DNA of 64,000 nucleotides from Apoderus coryli (Eukaryota; Arthropoda; Insecta; Coleoptera; Attelabidae), in the NCBI GenBank assembly GCA_911728435.2, contig OU452208.1, positions 2,666,001 to 2,730,000 of the forward strand, written 5' to 3'. The notes below the pieces were generated by a model, which worked only from the letters and a program-made list of their open reading frames with translations, was not told the DNA's origin and did no database searches. Of the stretch, positions 40,386-51,072 are shown in pieces. Position numbers and translations under genes: made by a program. How positions within the stretch are numbered: the first letter of the stretch is position 1; every line of letters starts with the position of its first letter.

Positions 40386-43365
40386 ATGTCTGGTGGAATA
40401 TTCTATATGTATAATACGTGGATTCAATCTGGTGTGCTGAACTCTGAGTTGTTTGGGGACGGCTATGTGGTGTATCGCGCGGATAGAGACAATAGGGCCC
40501 TGAACGTTACCAGAGGTGGGGGCGTGCTGTTGGCGGTTAGGTCTGACCTACGCTCAAAATCTATTGATTTATCAAATGCACCCCCTCTCTCACCTTCAAT
40601 TGACATTATCGGATGTAAGATTGACATCGATCACTTCTCATTCTGCTGTTTTTGCGTTTATGTGCAACCAAATCTTGACATTGAGGAATACATCAATCTT
40701 TTCGAATTTTTTGAACACCTGACTTGCGTTTATGGTCTACAAATATTGATTGTTGGTGAATTTAACATTCATTTTGAGGAAGGTGTGATTTCAAATAATT
40801 TCTCACCTTTAAAATTAATTAATGAGTTCATGTCTTCGTTTGAATTAAGCCAATTCAATAACATTCGTAACTCTAATAACAGAATTCTGGATCTCGTGTT
40901 ATCGAACTTTCACTGTGGCGTGGTGAGGTCTGTGCCGGCGCTAGTGGATGAGGACGGTCATCACCCTGCCTTGCAGATCTGTTTTGATGCCAAAATACCC
41001 CCTCTTCAAAAAAACTTTACAATAAATCAGCAGAATAAACGGTATAACTATAAAAGGGCAGACTTCCCCCGGTTATACCAACTAATTCTCGAACAGGACT
41101 GGTCGATTCTTGACTCTGTGGATGATGTGGATATCGCGGTCTCCACCTTCTATGACATCTTAAACGCAATATTTGATGTGTGCGTACCCGCTGTGAGAAC
41201 TCGCTCCAGGAAGCATTCATACCCATGCTGGTATACACATGATATCATAAGTAATATTAGGATGAAAATGCGACTTTTCAAGAAATGGAGATCCTCACGG
41301 GATTTAAACGATTTACAAGCCTTCAGACATTTAAGATCATTAATCAAAAGCCAGATCAATAATTCATACCGAAACTATCTTGTTCATATTCAGGATTCAA
41401 TAAAGACCGACCCAAAAAAACTCTGGGAGTTTGTTCATAATAAAAAAAGAAAGTCACGAATACCGGGCGTTGTGCATGACATTGACCATGATGAGGTTTG
41501 CGAGCCTGGAGATATAGTCAATGCTTTTGCGTCATACTTTAACAGTGTTTATGTGCCCTCCAGCCCCTATGTGCGTGGTGACTCGAGGGACGCGGCGTCT
41601 CAGATATCGGTGGGTCGGTTGGATAACAGTGACGTGCTCGCTTCGCTGAAGCGCTTGAAGCCAAGGATGACGTCGGGCCCCGACAATGTCCCAGCCTTTT
41701 TTTTTTCCTGAAGCATGGAAATTTGCTCGCATCTGTCCTATTCATAAGTCGGCTAAAATCGATCAAATCAGAAACTATCGTCCTATTTCCATTTTACCCA
41801 ATTTCGCTAAAGTATTTGAAACTACACTTCACAGAAAAATATTTAACCAAGTAAAGCACGACATCGACTCTAAGCAGCATGGTTTCTTCCAGGGACGATC
41901 CACAGTCACTAATCTAACGTGTTTTTTTCAGGACGTGTTTTCCGCTGTCGGTGGAGGCATGCAACTGGATGCTATCTACACCGACTTTTCGAAAGCGTTC
42001 GATGAACTTGATCACTCCCTGATACTGCAGAAGATGTGCAATATTGACTTTGATGAGGATCTCCTGGTGTTTTTTTATACTTATCTAACTAATCGTAAAC
42101 AATTCGTTGAATACAATGGACATAGGTCTGATTATTTCATACCCACCAGTGGTGCCCCACAGGGCAGTTGTCTTGCTCCCCTTATTTTCTCCATTTTCAT
42201 TAATGACATATCGGAAGGCTTTTTGAGCAGTTACTTGATTTTTGCTGATGACTTCAAGATTTACAGGGCTGTTCGATCTCTTGCTGATTGCGAATTGTTG
42301 CAGGTTGATCTGTCGAGGCTCGAGCTGTGGTGCCATACTAACAAACTGCCTTTGAATGTAGGAAAATGCAAACTTGCTGTATTCTCCAGGTCGCAGAGCA
42401 CACTTATGTTTCCCTACCGGTTATGTAATACCATTCTTGACTCGTATGAGGTCGTCAAGGATTTGGGAGTCTATGTGGACACCAACTTACAATTTACAAC
42501 ACATGCACAGCACCTACTATGTGACTCTTTTCGTATGCTTGGTTTTTTGTTTCGAATAACTAAAGAATTTAACAACGTTGAGTGTCTGACCAATTTGTTC
42601 AATGCGTTGATCAGATCTAAGCTTGAGTATGCTTCCAATATATGGTCTCCCATATATCAAGTACATATAAGACAGGTTGAGAGTGTTCAGCGTAGATTTC
42701 TCAAGTACTTAGCGTTCAAAATTGATGGACATTTTCCATCCCGCGGATATGATCATCGCATGCTCCTTGACAGATTTAACATGAACTCTTTGGCTACACG
42801 TAGATTATATGCTGGACAGGTGTTCCTCTTTAAAATAATTAATGGTATGATTGACTGTCCTCGGCTGCTGGAGCGGATTGGTTTCAACATTTCACGGTTT
42901 TATTCCAGAAACGCTAGGTTATTCCATATCCATACACTTCGTACCAACTATGAGTATAGGGCACCTCTATTTAGAGCATTACAGGAGTGCAGTGCGCGAG
43001 GGATCAGCAGTGAGGTCGATTACTTTGACCAAACACTGCGTGGGTTCAGGGCCCAGTTGTCTCGCCTCCTATATCGCTCCGAAGATTAGCTTACTGTGAG
43101 ATCTTATTTATTATATACGCATATTCTTATTTATTATATACGCATATTCTGTCTCAATAATGTTTATGTTTGCTGTCTTGGTGTTGGTGGCGATTTTTAG
43201 TGTTGTGGCTTCTTGGATGATGTAAAGTAATTACCTAAATATGTACAATAATTTTTAAGAGTTTGCCTTGTAATTGGGTGTTAAACCTGTTAGGCAAGAA
43301 ATGAATAAATAAATAAATAAATAAATAATCGTTTACTTATTAGCGGAACCTTTAAGTTTTTCCAT
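40386..43365 (+). mobile_element. CR1-like LINE in piggyBac (endonuclease and RT)
   Basis: The first frame (40386-41711) has the endonuclease from 'TWIQSGVLNSELFGDGYVVY' on: RGGGVLLAVRSDL, ILIVGEFNIHF, LVDEDGHHPALQI, then the linker RLKPRMTSGPDNVPAF. A T-run at 41697-41708 with loss of about 30 codons shifts the frame. The second (41686-43089) has the RT: IRNYRPISILPNFAKVFE, QHGFFQGRSTVTNLT, IYTDFSKAFDELDHS, TSGAPQGSCLAPLIF, LIFADDFKIY, and a complete C-terminal domain. It is 5' truncated inside the endonuclease. The FADD box is intact. Confidence 0.9.
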
Positions 43366-43643
43366 CCATAGCTTACTGTGAGATCTTATTTATTATATAC
43401 GCATATTCTTATTTATTATATACGCATATTCTGTCTCAATAATGTTTATGTTTGCTGTCTTGGTGTTGGTGGCGATTTTTAGTGTTGTGGCTTCTTGGAT
43501 GATGTAAAGTAATTACCTAAATATGTACAATAATTTTTAAGAGTTTGCCTTGTAATTGGGTGTTAAACCTGTTAGGCAAGAAATGAATAAATAAATAAAT
43601 AAATAAATAATCGTTTACTTATTAGCGGAACCTTTAAGTTTTT
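43087..43643 (+). repeat. Tandem duplication of the LINE 3' UTR plus flank
   Basis: AGCTTACTGTGAGATCTTAT begins a block of about 275 bp at 43088 and again at 43371. Both copies include the 3' UTR, the (AATA)n tail and the same flanking CGTTTACTTATTAGCGGAAC. A six-base junction CCATCC separates them. Since the flank outside the LINE is included, the duplication took place after insertion. Within each copy ATTTATTATATACGCATATT is itself doubled. Confidence 0.9.
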
Positions 43644-43982
43644 CGCAAGGGTTTTCACTTGAATTGGATTTAAAAATTGTTATTTGCAACCGAAAGATTT
43701 AACATTTAGAAAGTCAAAAAACACTGTTAAAGGCCATATTCGGCTATTCCTACATACATCATAAGTTGTACACATTTCATCCATGACATTGACACCATAA
43801 TTTGTTTGATTAAAGTCCATAATGATAACTCATCAAAACTTTCATCATCATGCATTGTCGATAACATGAAAAAGTTAAGATTCATACGATACAATAGTTC
43901 TATTACTTTGAAATCCGAAAATACTGCTCTGAATGGGTCTGTTTTTGACATTTACCAGCTCAGGTGGAATTTCAATTTTATA

Positions 43983-45425
43983 TTAATAATAATAATAATA
44001 ATTGCTTTATTGTTCTACAGTATAATAACCATTTACAGAACAATGTACAAAAAAGTGTAATATACACACGTCAAAATAACAATAGTAATAATAATCATAC
44101 AGCAATATACAACTCGTTCCAAAATCAATATAAAATCAATATAAACTATCCGCAGAACAATCCAACTAGTCACACATAATAGTTCCCCGCAATTCTCAAG
44201 GGCAATTCAACAGATGACAACACATGACTTAAAGAATCATTATAAATATCGCAGTGCTGGTCGATCAAGTTAAAAGTTAAACACATAGTATGAATGGGAG
44301 ATTTCAACAAAACATTAGTATTGGCTCTATCACAATGAAAAGTATGCATACGCCTTGCAGTCGCTCTTGGCACCATAAAATTTAACCTTTTAAGCAGATC
44401 CGGGCAATCGATGCGATTGTGAAGCATTTTATGCAAAAAGCTTACAGATGCTAAGCTCCTTCTAACTAACAAACTCTGTACATCAAACCTGTCAATATAA
44501 TAATCATAAGGGAGTCCTCGCGTGGGATATATGCCATCCGTTTTAAAACAAAGATACTTCAAAAATTTACGTTGAACTTTCTCGATCAATACACTATGAC
44601 TATCATAGTATGGATTCCATACCAAGGAACAATATTCCAGCCTTGGCCGAACGTAGGAAAAATAAAGCATTTTCAATGTATTAATATTTTTAAAGTGTTT
44701 CCCATTTCTGACAATAAAACCATATGCCCTAGAGGCCTCTGATATCTTTTTCAAAATATGACTCTTAAAACTTAAGGCAGAATCAAAGAACACTCCCAAA
44801 TCATTGATGGAGTCAGAACGTTGTAATTGTATTTTATCAATATTATAGTTGTAAGTAATGGGACACTGTTTCTTCGTATATGTAACAACACTACATTTGG
44901 CCGGATTGAGAGCGATCCTATTGAGTGTACACCACTCCCCTATGGAATCAAGGCACATCTGCAACGCATCACAATCACTGATACCATCCACAGAATTAAA
45001 TATCTTAAGGTCATCGGCAAAAATCAATTTAGAACAAATCAAGGACTCGCCAAGGTCGTTAATAAAGAGAAGAAAAAGTAGAGGTCCCAAGTTTGATCCT
45101 TGTGGAACCCCAGATGTGGCCAAATAATCGATGGAATTAAAACCATTATAAGATATGAACTGATGTCTATCATGCAGATAAGACTGAATCAGAAGGACAG
45201 CACCGAAATCAAAGCCAAATTTTGGAAGTTTTCTAATTAAAGTTTGATGATCTATAGTGTCAAATGCTTTGCAGAAATCAGTGTAAATAACGTCAACTTG
45301 TCCATGCTCATCCAATATCTCAGATGTAATCTGCGTAAATATTGCTAAATTAGTAAGACAAGATCTCTGTGTAATAAAACCATGTTGATAATCGGCCAAC
45401 TGTGACTTGACAATTTTGTATATAC
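43983..45425 (-). mobile_element. 5'-truncated CR1-like LINE in piggyBac, opposite strand
   Basis: The frame from about 45425 to 44170 carries QHGFITQRSCLTNLAIFTQI, VIYTDFCKAFDTIDHQTL, TSGVPQGSNLGPLLFLLFIN, LIFADDLKIFN and the C-terminal domain (VRPRLEYCSLVWNP, ANTNVLLKSPIHTMCLTF). It reads open, and its upstream codons (45603-45430) are piggyBac sequence fused in frame by the insertion. The 3' end at 43983-44002 is (AAT)n then TTGCTTTATTG. The catalytic box is intact. Confidence 0.85.
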
Positions 45426-45903
45426 GGTTATATAGGATATTGGTTTTTATGGTTCCTATAATGGTAAGTTTTTGTTTGAACAGGTCTTTAACTAGAAGAA
45501 TGCTTATAAACCATCGGTCCATCGTAATGTTCCTATTAGTCTTCTGAGTTGGGTCAGTCATTCTTTTTACGACATCGTCGTTGTTTACCGCCGTAAATTT
45601 CAAGATTCCAGAGTAATTTACATAAAAAATATTTTATTTCATACCTTCTATCTTGGTTTTTGTGAGAATAAATTGTATCGTAAAAGGTCGCGTGGGGTAT
45701 CTAAGTGCCCCAGTTTATCATAAAACGCTAATATAGCCTGGATTTTACAGCCACAATATACCTGTTTGCACAAAAGCGTACTCAAGACTGTCGTGAGAGA
45801 ATACCTAACGCCGTGGCCAGGATAGTAAACTCCCTCCACAAATATTACCCCGTAGAGATGGCCTGGGGTATTGCAGTACCCCACGCGACTACTGGAGTGT
45901 TAA

Positions 45904-46276
45904 AAGCATTTTCTCATTGATATTTTTTGAAGAAAATAAGATAGCGTTTACAAATGTTCACTACGACGTTTTGTTTTTTAAAAACCATCATCAACTTGGT
46001 TTTTTGAAATACGGCTCTGGATTTTTTATTTTTAAATTTAAAGTCATTTTCAATTCAAAAATAGGTGGTATATCACAATTTTCAGTATTTTTTACTGTTA
46101 TTTAAAATATTCAAGAAATATCGCCACAGTTTGACATTTAACTGACTGTGATAATTTATACATAACAAAATTCCCCACTAAAGACAGTGTATACTGAATG
46201 AGAAACGAAGATTTAGAGGTTTTTATCGAATTTCTTGAGGATTTCCACGAAGTATACTATATTCATAAACACTTAC
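45904..46276. other. Intron right of the piggyBac-like element
   Basis: AT-rich DNA with no recognised gene. It ends at the Mcr splice donor at 46276. Confidence 0.4.
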
Positions 46277-46505
46277 TTAACTGACTCATTTCCTCGAAGG
46301 CTCTTGGCCCAAACAATCCTAATTCCCTTTTCAAATCAATCTTATACTCCCATACTCCAGGCTGGTCTTCCATTTGATATAAACGACGCATCTGGATTTC
46401 CTTACGGCCTCCAGATCTCATATCAACGGCAGCACTCACTTCCAGAACACTGTGTTGTAAGCTTATTTTGTTTAAAGACGATCCATCATGATATGAGGCC
46501 AGTAT
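46277..46505 (-). CDS. Mcr: Mcr exon: MG5 region
   Basis: The exon reads ILASYHDGSSLNKISLQHSV, LEVSAAVDMRSGGRKEIQ and MRRLYQMEDQPGVWEYKIDL, ending AFEEMSQL. It follows the 'P+.......+DG.P+' motif of macroglobulin domain 5. Acceptor TATAG at 46510-46506. Donor GTAAGT at 46276 (the alternative GTTAAG four bases upstream breaks the phase). In phase 0, out phase 1. Confidence 0.9.
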
Positions 46506-46767
46506 CTATAAATGAAAACATTATTTGTAACAATAAAAGTCACGAACGACGTTTAAGTAATATTGATGTATTAAAGAATTTTAAAGTGTTTGTGGGTTGT
46601 GAATGTGTTTTTTTGAATACATTAAAAACAGAAAGGAACCTTGAGTTGTGTCTTGAAGTTGACAATAAATATTGTCGAAACGTTGGCATAGGATTGAATT
46701 GGTTCCTTTTAACACTGACAGCTAATCCATTACAGTTCAAGAATTTAATTAAAATGTTAATACTTAC

Positions 46768-46992
46768 ATACGCGGTTACGGGCATGCCAGGTTTGAACAC
46801 TTGTGGTGAATCCCCTAAAAATGTAAGTTTCACCGAAGAATTAAATATCCGTGCCGTGGAATATCCTTCAATCACTTCGTCGAGAAATCGGTCACCAACA
46901 GTTGCGGTTACAACAACTTCCATACCTTGGCTGATGCTGCCATAAGAAAGTAACTCGGCCATAGGGTATCGGAATTCATAAACACCTTGAAA
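46768..46992 (-). CDS. Mcr: Mcr exon: MG4 region
   Basis: The exon reads FQGVYEFRYPMAELLSYGSI, EVVVTATVGDRFLDEVIEGY, STARIFNSSVKLTFLGDSPQ and VFKPGMPVTAY. The last part is the conserved 'F+PG+P+...V' at the boundary of MG4 and MG5. Acceptor TCTAG at 46997-46993, donor GTAAGT at 46767. Exactly 75 codons, phase 0 at both ends. The intron to the next exon is only 262 bp, the shortest here, and contains a small hairpin (AAGGAACC against GGTTCCTT). Confidence 0.95.
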
Positions 46993-47325
46993 CTAGAATT
47001 TCACATTTAGTCAAAAACTGCTTTCTACCTACTCATTCCTTATTAAATGAATAGTGATTTGCGTAGGCCGTACCTTTGATTTGTTTAATGTCTAAGTCCA
47101 TCAATTAATAATTCAGTTTTCAGTCTGGAAAATCCAGGGAGCGTAATAATAATAATAATAAATCGTCTTTATTTTTGAAAGGAACAATATCATAACACTA
47201 TACCTACATATAACACAGTTAAAACAGTCACTAGATAGGGCGAAGTCTAGCTTAGAGCTACTCTACTCAACCCTAAATAGCAACCAACATGAGTTAAACA
47301 ATAGTACACAAATACAAAAAATTAA

Positions 47326-47716
47326 TTTGAAATGGGCTTGTTTAACAAAAAAAGACTTAAAATCCGAGAGTTTGTCTGTCAACCACTATACTTTCACCAG
47401 ACGGCCGTTTCGTCGATCCACGACTCATCAGTGGTGATCGGTCAGTAGTTGACAGCCAAACTCTCGTAAATAATGTGGTATATACCCCACACGGTACAGA
47501 GATGTAAAAGGATGTGTTTGGCGACATCTAAGTCTTGTTTTGTTAAACAAGCCCATTTCAAATACATGCGGTCCCGCTTAAGGGAGTATCGGCGCGTCTG
47601 TGTTGGTAGTTGCTTTATGGGGTCTGAGACCTCCCAGGCAGCCGATATAGGAACTGTTGTTCAGTCGGCGTACTACCAACGATAACTAGATGTCGCCAAA
47701 CACATCCTTTTACAAC
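47326..47716. repeat. Palindromic element 3: overlapping inverted repeats
   Basis: GAAATGGGCTTGTTTAACAA at 47331 returns inverted as TTGTTAAACAAGCCCATTTC at 47545-47565. Inside lies a tighter hairpin GAGAGTTTGTCTGTCAAC / GTTGACAGCCAAACTCTC (47366-47383 / 47447-47465) holding a hammerhead motif. A second inverted pair, GATGTAAAAGGATGTGTTTG at 47494 and the complement at 47690-47714, overlaps the first. The whole block sits in the 3' UTR of a LINE. Confidence 0.8.
47392..47440 (-). ncRNA. Type I hammerhead ribozyme, all core bases present
   Basis: Read on the minus strand: stem I CACCA; core CTGATGA; stem II GTCG-TGGAT-CGAC; core GAAA; stem III ACGGCCGT (a palindrome, so very short in the monomer); cleavage triplet GTC; stem I TGGTG. 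Stem I pairs 5 bp and stem II 4 bp with no extra bases. It matches the minimal type I hammerheads with tiny stem III known from Penelope-like elements and retrozymes, which cut best as dimers. Activity is inferred only from the pattern. Confidence 0.75.
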
Positions 47717-49864
47717 AAAACATTAACACTATTCTTCCATATCATTTGCCTATCTATAAATCACCGTGTGCGAAAAAATAAAAAAAATAAAAAAAAGATC
47801 ACGCTGTGATTGCACGATTCCACTCTCAAAGGACTCTACTATAAATTTAAAAGGAATAAAAGTGAAATAATAAGAAAGAGAATCAATTAATGGTATCGAT
47901 TAAGAAGGTATCTCTTAAAATTAATTTTAAACTTAGCTGGACTCAATATCCGGAACCCCTTAGGAATAGTATTATAGAGCTTTATAGTGTTGTATGTAAA
48001 ACCCCTCTGAAAAAGCGATGTGCGATGATGTGGTAAGGTAAGGTGGTCAATGTGTCGAACATCTCTATCATGAATATCCCTCCTAGGTACAAGCTTTTCT
48101 CTAATATCAGAAGGAACATCTGAATCAAACGTTATATGAATAAGAAAATTCCCAAGATGACGATCCTCCATTCTCAGCCAGCCCATATCATGGATTACCT
48201 GGGACACGCGATCATACTTTCTAAGACCCTTTACAAATCTAGCACAACAGTTCTGAACTCTTTGTATGCGTTCACGATCCATGCTGTCCAACAGAGGACC
48301 GTGAACAAAATCACAATAATTAAAGGTAGATAAAACCAATGCTTCACATAGTGTTTGACGCAACCCCCGGCCCAAAATATGCTTATTTGAATACAAGAGT
48401 TTTAAGGTAACGTAGGACTTTCTAAGCAACCCTTTCACGTGTTCCCGACATCTCAATGAAATATCCATATTCACACCCAAGTTCCTTGCAGATTTGATAC
48501 ATTGGACAACATTACTATTTATTACAACTCTAAAATTTTCTTTGAGAAAATCTACATCATTTCTATTGCTAAACAATAGCAGGGTTGATTTTGATGGATT
48601 CAACTTTAAATTATGATTCCTGGAGAGGGTGTACAATAAATGAAGATCGGCGTTGACGTTGTGTTGGGCTTCCATATAATTATTAGTGGGAAACGAGTAA
48701 TAGATTTGAGTACCGTCAGCAAAGGCCTGAATTTTACCATAATTTAAGGATCTCAAAATATCAGAGGTGTATATTAAAAATAAATATTGAACCCTGGGGA
48801 ACTCCAGAGGTTACATCAATGACATTGGAACACTGGCCCCCATAAGACACTCTCTGTTTTCTTGAGGATAAATAAGATTCAAATAACGATCGTGAAGAAT
48901 CATCAAATCCATAAAACCTTAATTTAGCGGCCAACAATTTATGGTTAATAGTATCAAAAGCTTTTGAAAAGTACAACAAAACAACAGCCGTACTGTCACG
49001 AGCTCTAATAATGTCATCCGTAACCTTAGCCAATGGAATTGCTGTACTGTGACCCTTCTTGAAACCATGCTGACAATCAGGCAATATGGAGTTGAGGTTA
49101 GCATGACAACTGATCTGCTTATAAAGAATTCTCTCGAATATCTTACAAATCGTGGGCAAGATGCTAATTATTCTCAAGTCATTGAAACTGCTTGGGTGAG
49201 ATTTCTTTGGCAAAGGCAAACCAAATGACACCTTCCACGAATCAGGAAAATATCCCACATCAATACAGCAGTTGATTATATGGACAATATATTTATCAAC
49301 TAATGGACTGCAATACCTCAGCATGGAAGCCGAAATCCCATCAGTACCTACAGCGTTCGTCCCAATACTATTCAATATTTTATTCACCTCCGGTTCTCTT
49401 CAACTCTTCAAGTAATAATCAATTTTACTAGAGCAATCCTGATCAGAATCATTCTGCAAGAACTCCGCAAAATGTGCATTTATTTGTTCAACAACAGACA
49501 AACATTCCGGCACTACGCAATTCTTCGCACCCGCAATATTCATACTTCTAAGAGTGCTCCAAGTTCGACGCAAATTATTTTCTTGTGTCAAACGATCCAG
49601 ATAACTCCTCTTTGCCTGTCTAACTTGAGATAAAGTAAAATTCCTTAATTGTTTATATCTAGCCCAATATTCGCCAGACCTAGAACGCTTATCTATTAGG
49701 GTTTACAGGTTACTTATCTCAAACAATATATAGCGATTTTGCCAATGTCCAAAGTAAATTATTAGGTATTAAATGTTTTACGGGATGGAATAGGCAGCTA
49801 TACAATTGCCTCCTTTGAGAGAGTTAAGCACCATTTTCTTAGATTCCCTATCCATTATGTAACG

Positions 49865-50064
49865 ACAGACCCGAGATGGAGGCGTACCACTTACGAGGGA
49901 CGAGCATCGACGACATGAGGATGCGAAGAGAACGCATCGATGGGGCAGCGCATCTACAACAGTTGATGAATGGTGGTGAATGGGTGTGCCAATTTTGTGA
50001 CAGGTTTTGCGGCTCGAGGATCGGTCTATTTAGCCATCTTAGGGTTCACAGGAGAAATCTCTGA
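49865..50064 (+). mobile_element. LINE C-terminal zinc-finger fragment
   Basis: A 62-codon frame (49876-50064) ends EWVCQFCDRFCGSRIGLFSH-LRVHRR. A C-x2-C...H-x3-H finger directly before the stop occurs at the C-terminus of some LINE ORF2 proteins. Upstream text (49700-49870) includes a decayed 'D+...+R..TWRRT' segment. The family cannot be fixed from this piece. Confidence 0.5.
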
Positions 50065-51072
50065 GTTGGACACTTAGCGAGTGAATGCTGATGATCCATT
50101 ATGTGTTCCATTATGGTATATTGCTGGATGAAATAATGTTGAACACACTGGATGAGATTATATATATTACAAGATTTGAAATAGGCATTATGTAATCTGC
50201 TTATTTGTGGGCCAGGATTTTATGCCCAAAATGGCTTTGTTGTTAGAGCGACAACACTGACCAACCGAGGAACCAAGTGACAGTATTTGTTTGTAATTTT
50301 CATCTCTCGAACTTACATTATTTGCCGTGCTTGAAATGTGTGTTGCTTTGCTTTTCGATATATCTACATATATTAGGTTTTATTTTTACTTCCCACACAG
50401 GGAAAGTTTTGTGAACGCGTAAAATTTTTTTTTTATATAAAGACGGATATAACCTTTTTGAAGTTCCCTGAGACGATTAAGACCATTTCCAGATAGAAGT
50501 TTGATATATGAGTTTGAGGCAGTCCTAGGATGAAGCCATTAGATTTTGGTTGAAATCGCTTCAGCCCTGTGATAGGGGTGGACACAACCCCTAAATTTTC
50601 ATATATCAGTAGGGGTCAAGGATACATCATATTTTTATCTGCGTTACAGCGATATGTCACTTTATATTTACCCCCATAATTCTCGAGAAAACAGCATTTA
50701 AAATGTCAGCAGTCAGTTAGTTGGTACGTATATAATAACAAATAATAGTTATTTATTATACAAGGGAAAAAAGTACTAGATTTTAGCTGTAGGTTGTGTT
50801 GTCTCCCGACGCGCAGCGGAGGGACACAAAAAACCGAGAGCTAAAATCTAACTTTTTTCCCGTGTACGATACACTATTTTTTTCTGAGACGGGAAAAACT
50901 TCGATTTAATATTGAAAAAAGTCAGAAAATTATCCAAGTGAAATTTTAAGTTTTAAAAAAGTAATCAAGTATCTGTCAATTTCATTCTGTAATTTAATTT
51001 AAAAATTGCGAACACTCCACCGGAGTCAGTAGAAGCAGCAAAAGTAGCGTCACAAATTATTGCCAGTTTTGA
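50065..51072. other. Intron with scattered repeats
   Basis: No gene. Position 50396-50490 repeats the block at 18088-18180. At 50763-50868 AAGGGAAAAAAGT-AGATTTTAGCT and its complement AGCTAAAATCT-ACTTTTTTCCC form a hairpin of about 105 bp. The same GGGAAAAAAGT word occurs in the perfect palindrome at 52926. Confidence 0.5.

Larger units (their letters stand above)
39952..45903 (-). mobile_element. PiggyBac-like transposon holding two LINEs
   Basis: TTAA at 39952-39955 and 45900-45903 bounds the element. After TTAA both ends read CACTCCA...GTCGCG, and further in GTCGCGCGGGGTATTTTAG pairs with the complement of the right GTACCCCACGCGAC. The left end has about 16 extra bases. Minus-strand transposase pieces are at 45603-45430 (TQKTNRNITMDRWFISILLV, a core segment), 43975-43640 (IFGFQSNRTIVSYES, LSTMHDDES, TNYGVNVMDEMCTTYDVCRN) and 40385-40190 (LGRGRCYLCPRKKVKKTP, the Cys-rich C-terminal finger). 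They are in the right order and show that the LINEs at 40386-43650 and 43983-45425 are later inserts. Stops are present, so it is inactive. Confidence 0.85.
47145..49700 (-). mobile_element. LINE ORF2 copy with mutated catalytic box
   Basis: Minus-strand frames at 49387-48761 and 48756-47887 encode the RT: NDLRIISILPTICKIFERIL, QHGFKKGHSTAIPLAKVTDD, VLLYFSKAFDTINHKLL, TSGVPQGSIF; then AFADGTQIYYSF and a full C-terminal tail (LKLNPSKSTLLLF, LTLPHHRTSLFQRGFTYN). The palm between PQGSI and the catalytic box has lost about 15 codons and the frame, and the box reads F-A-D-G. The 3' end is at 47145 with (AAT)n; the 3' UTR is split by the palindrome at 47326-47716. It is 5' truncated near 49700. Confidence 0.85.

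Noticed and set aside
44170..45603. A 477-codon frame that looks like one gene
   Set aside because: The first 55 or so codons are piggyBac and the rest LINE RT; an insertion fused the frames, so this is not a real gene.
46600..46740. Hairpin with GTCGAAACG in a short Mcr intron, hammerhead-like
   Set aside because: Stem II-like ACAAT..ATTGT precedes GAAAC, but the expected CTGANGA reads CTTGAAG. It is too far from consensus to call.
47145..47180. (AAT)n tracts as microsatellites of interest
   Set aside because: They recur at 5229, 9120, 28135, 39012, 43983 and here, always at LINE 3' ends, and are explained by target-primed reverse transcription.
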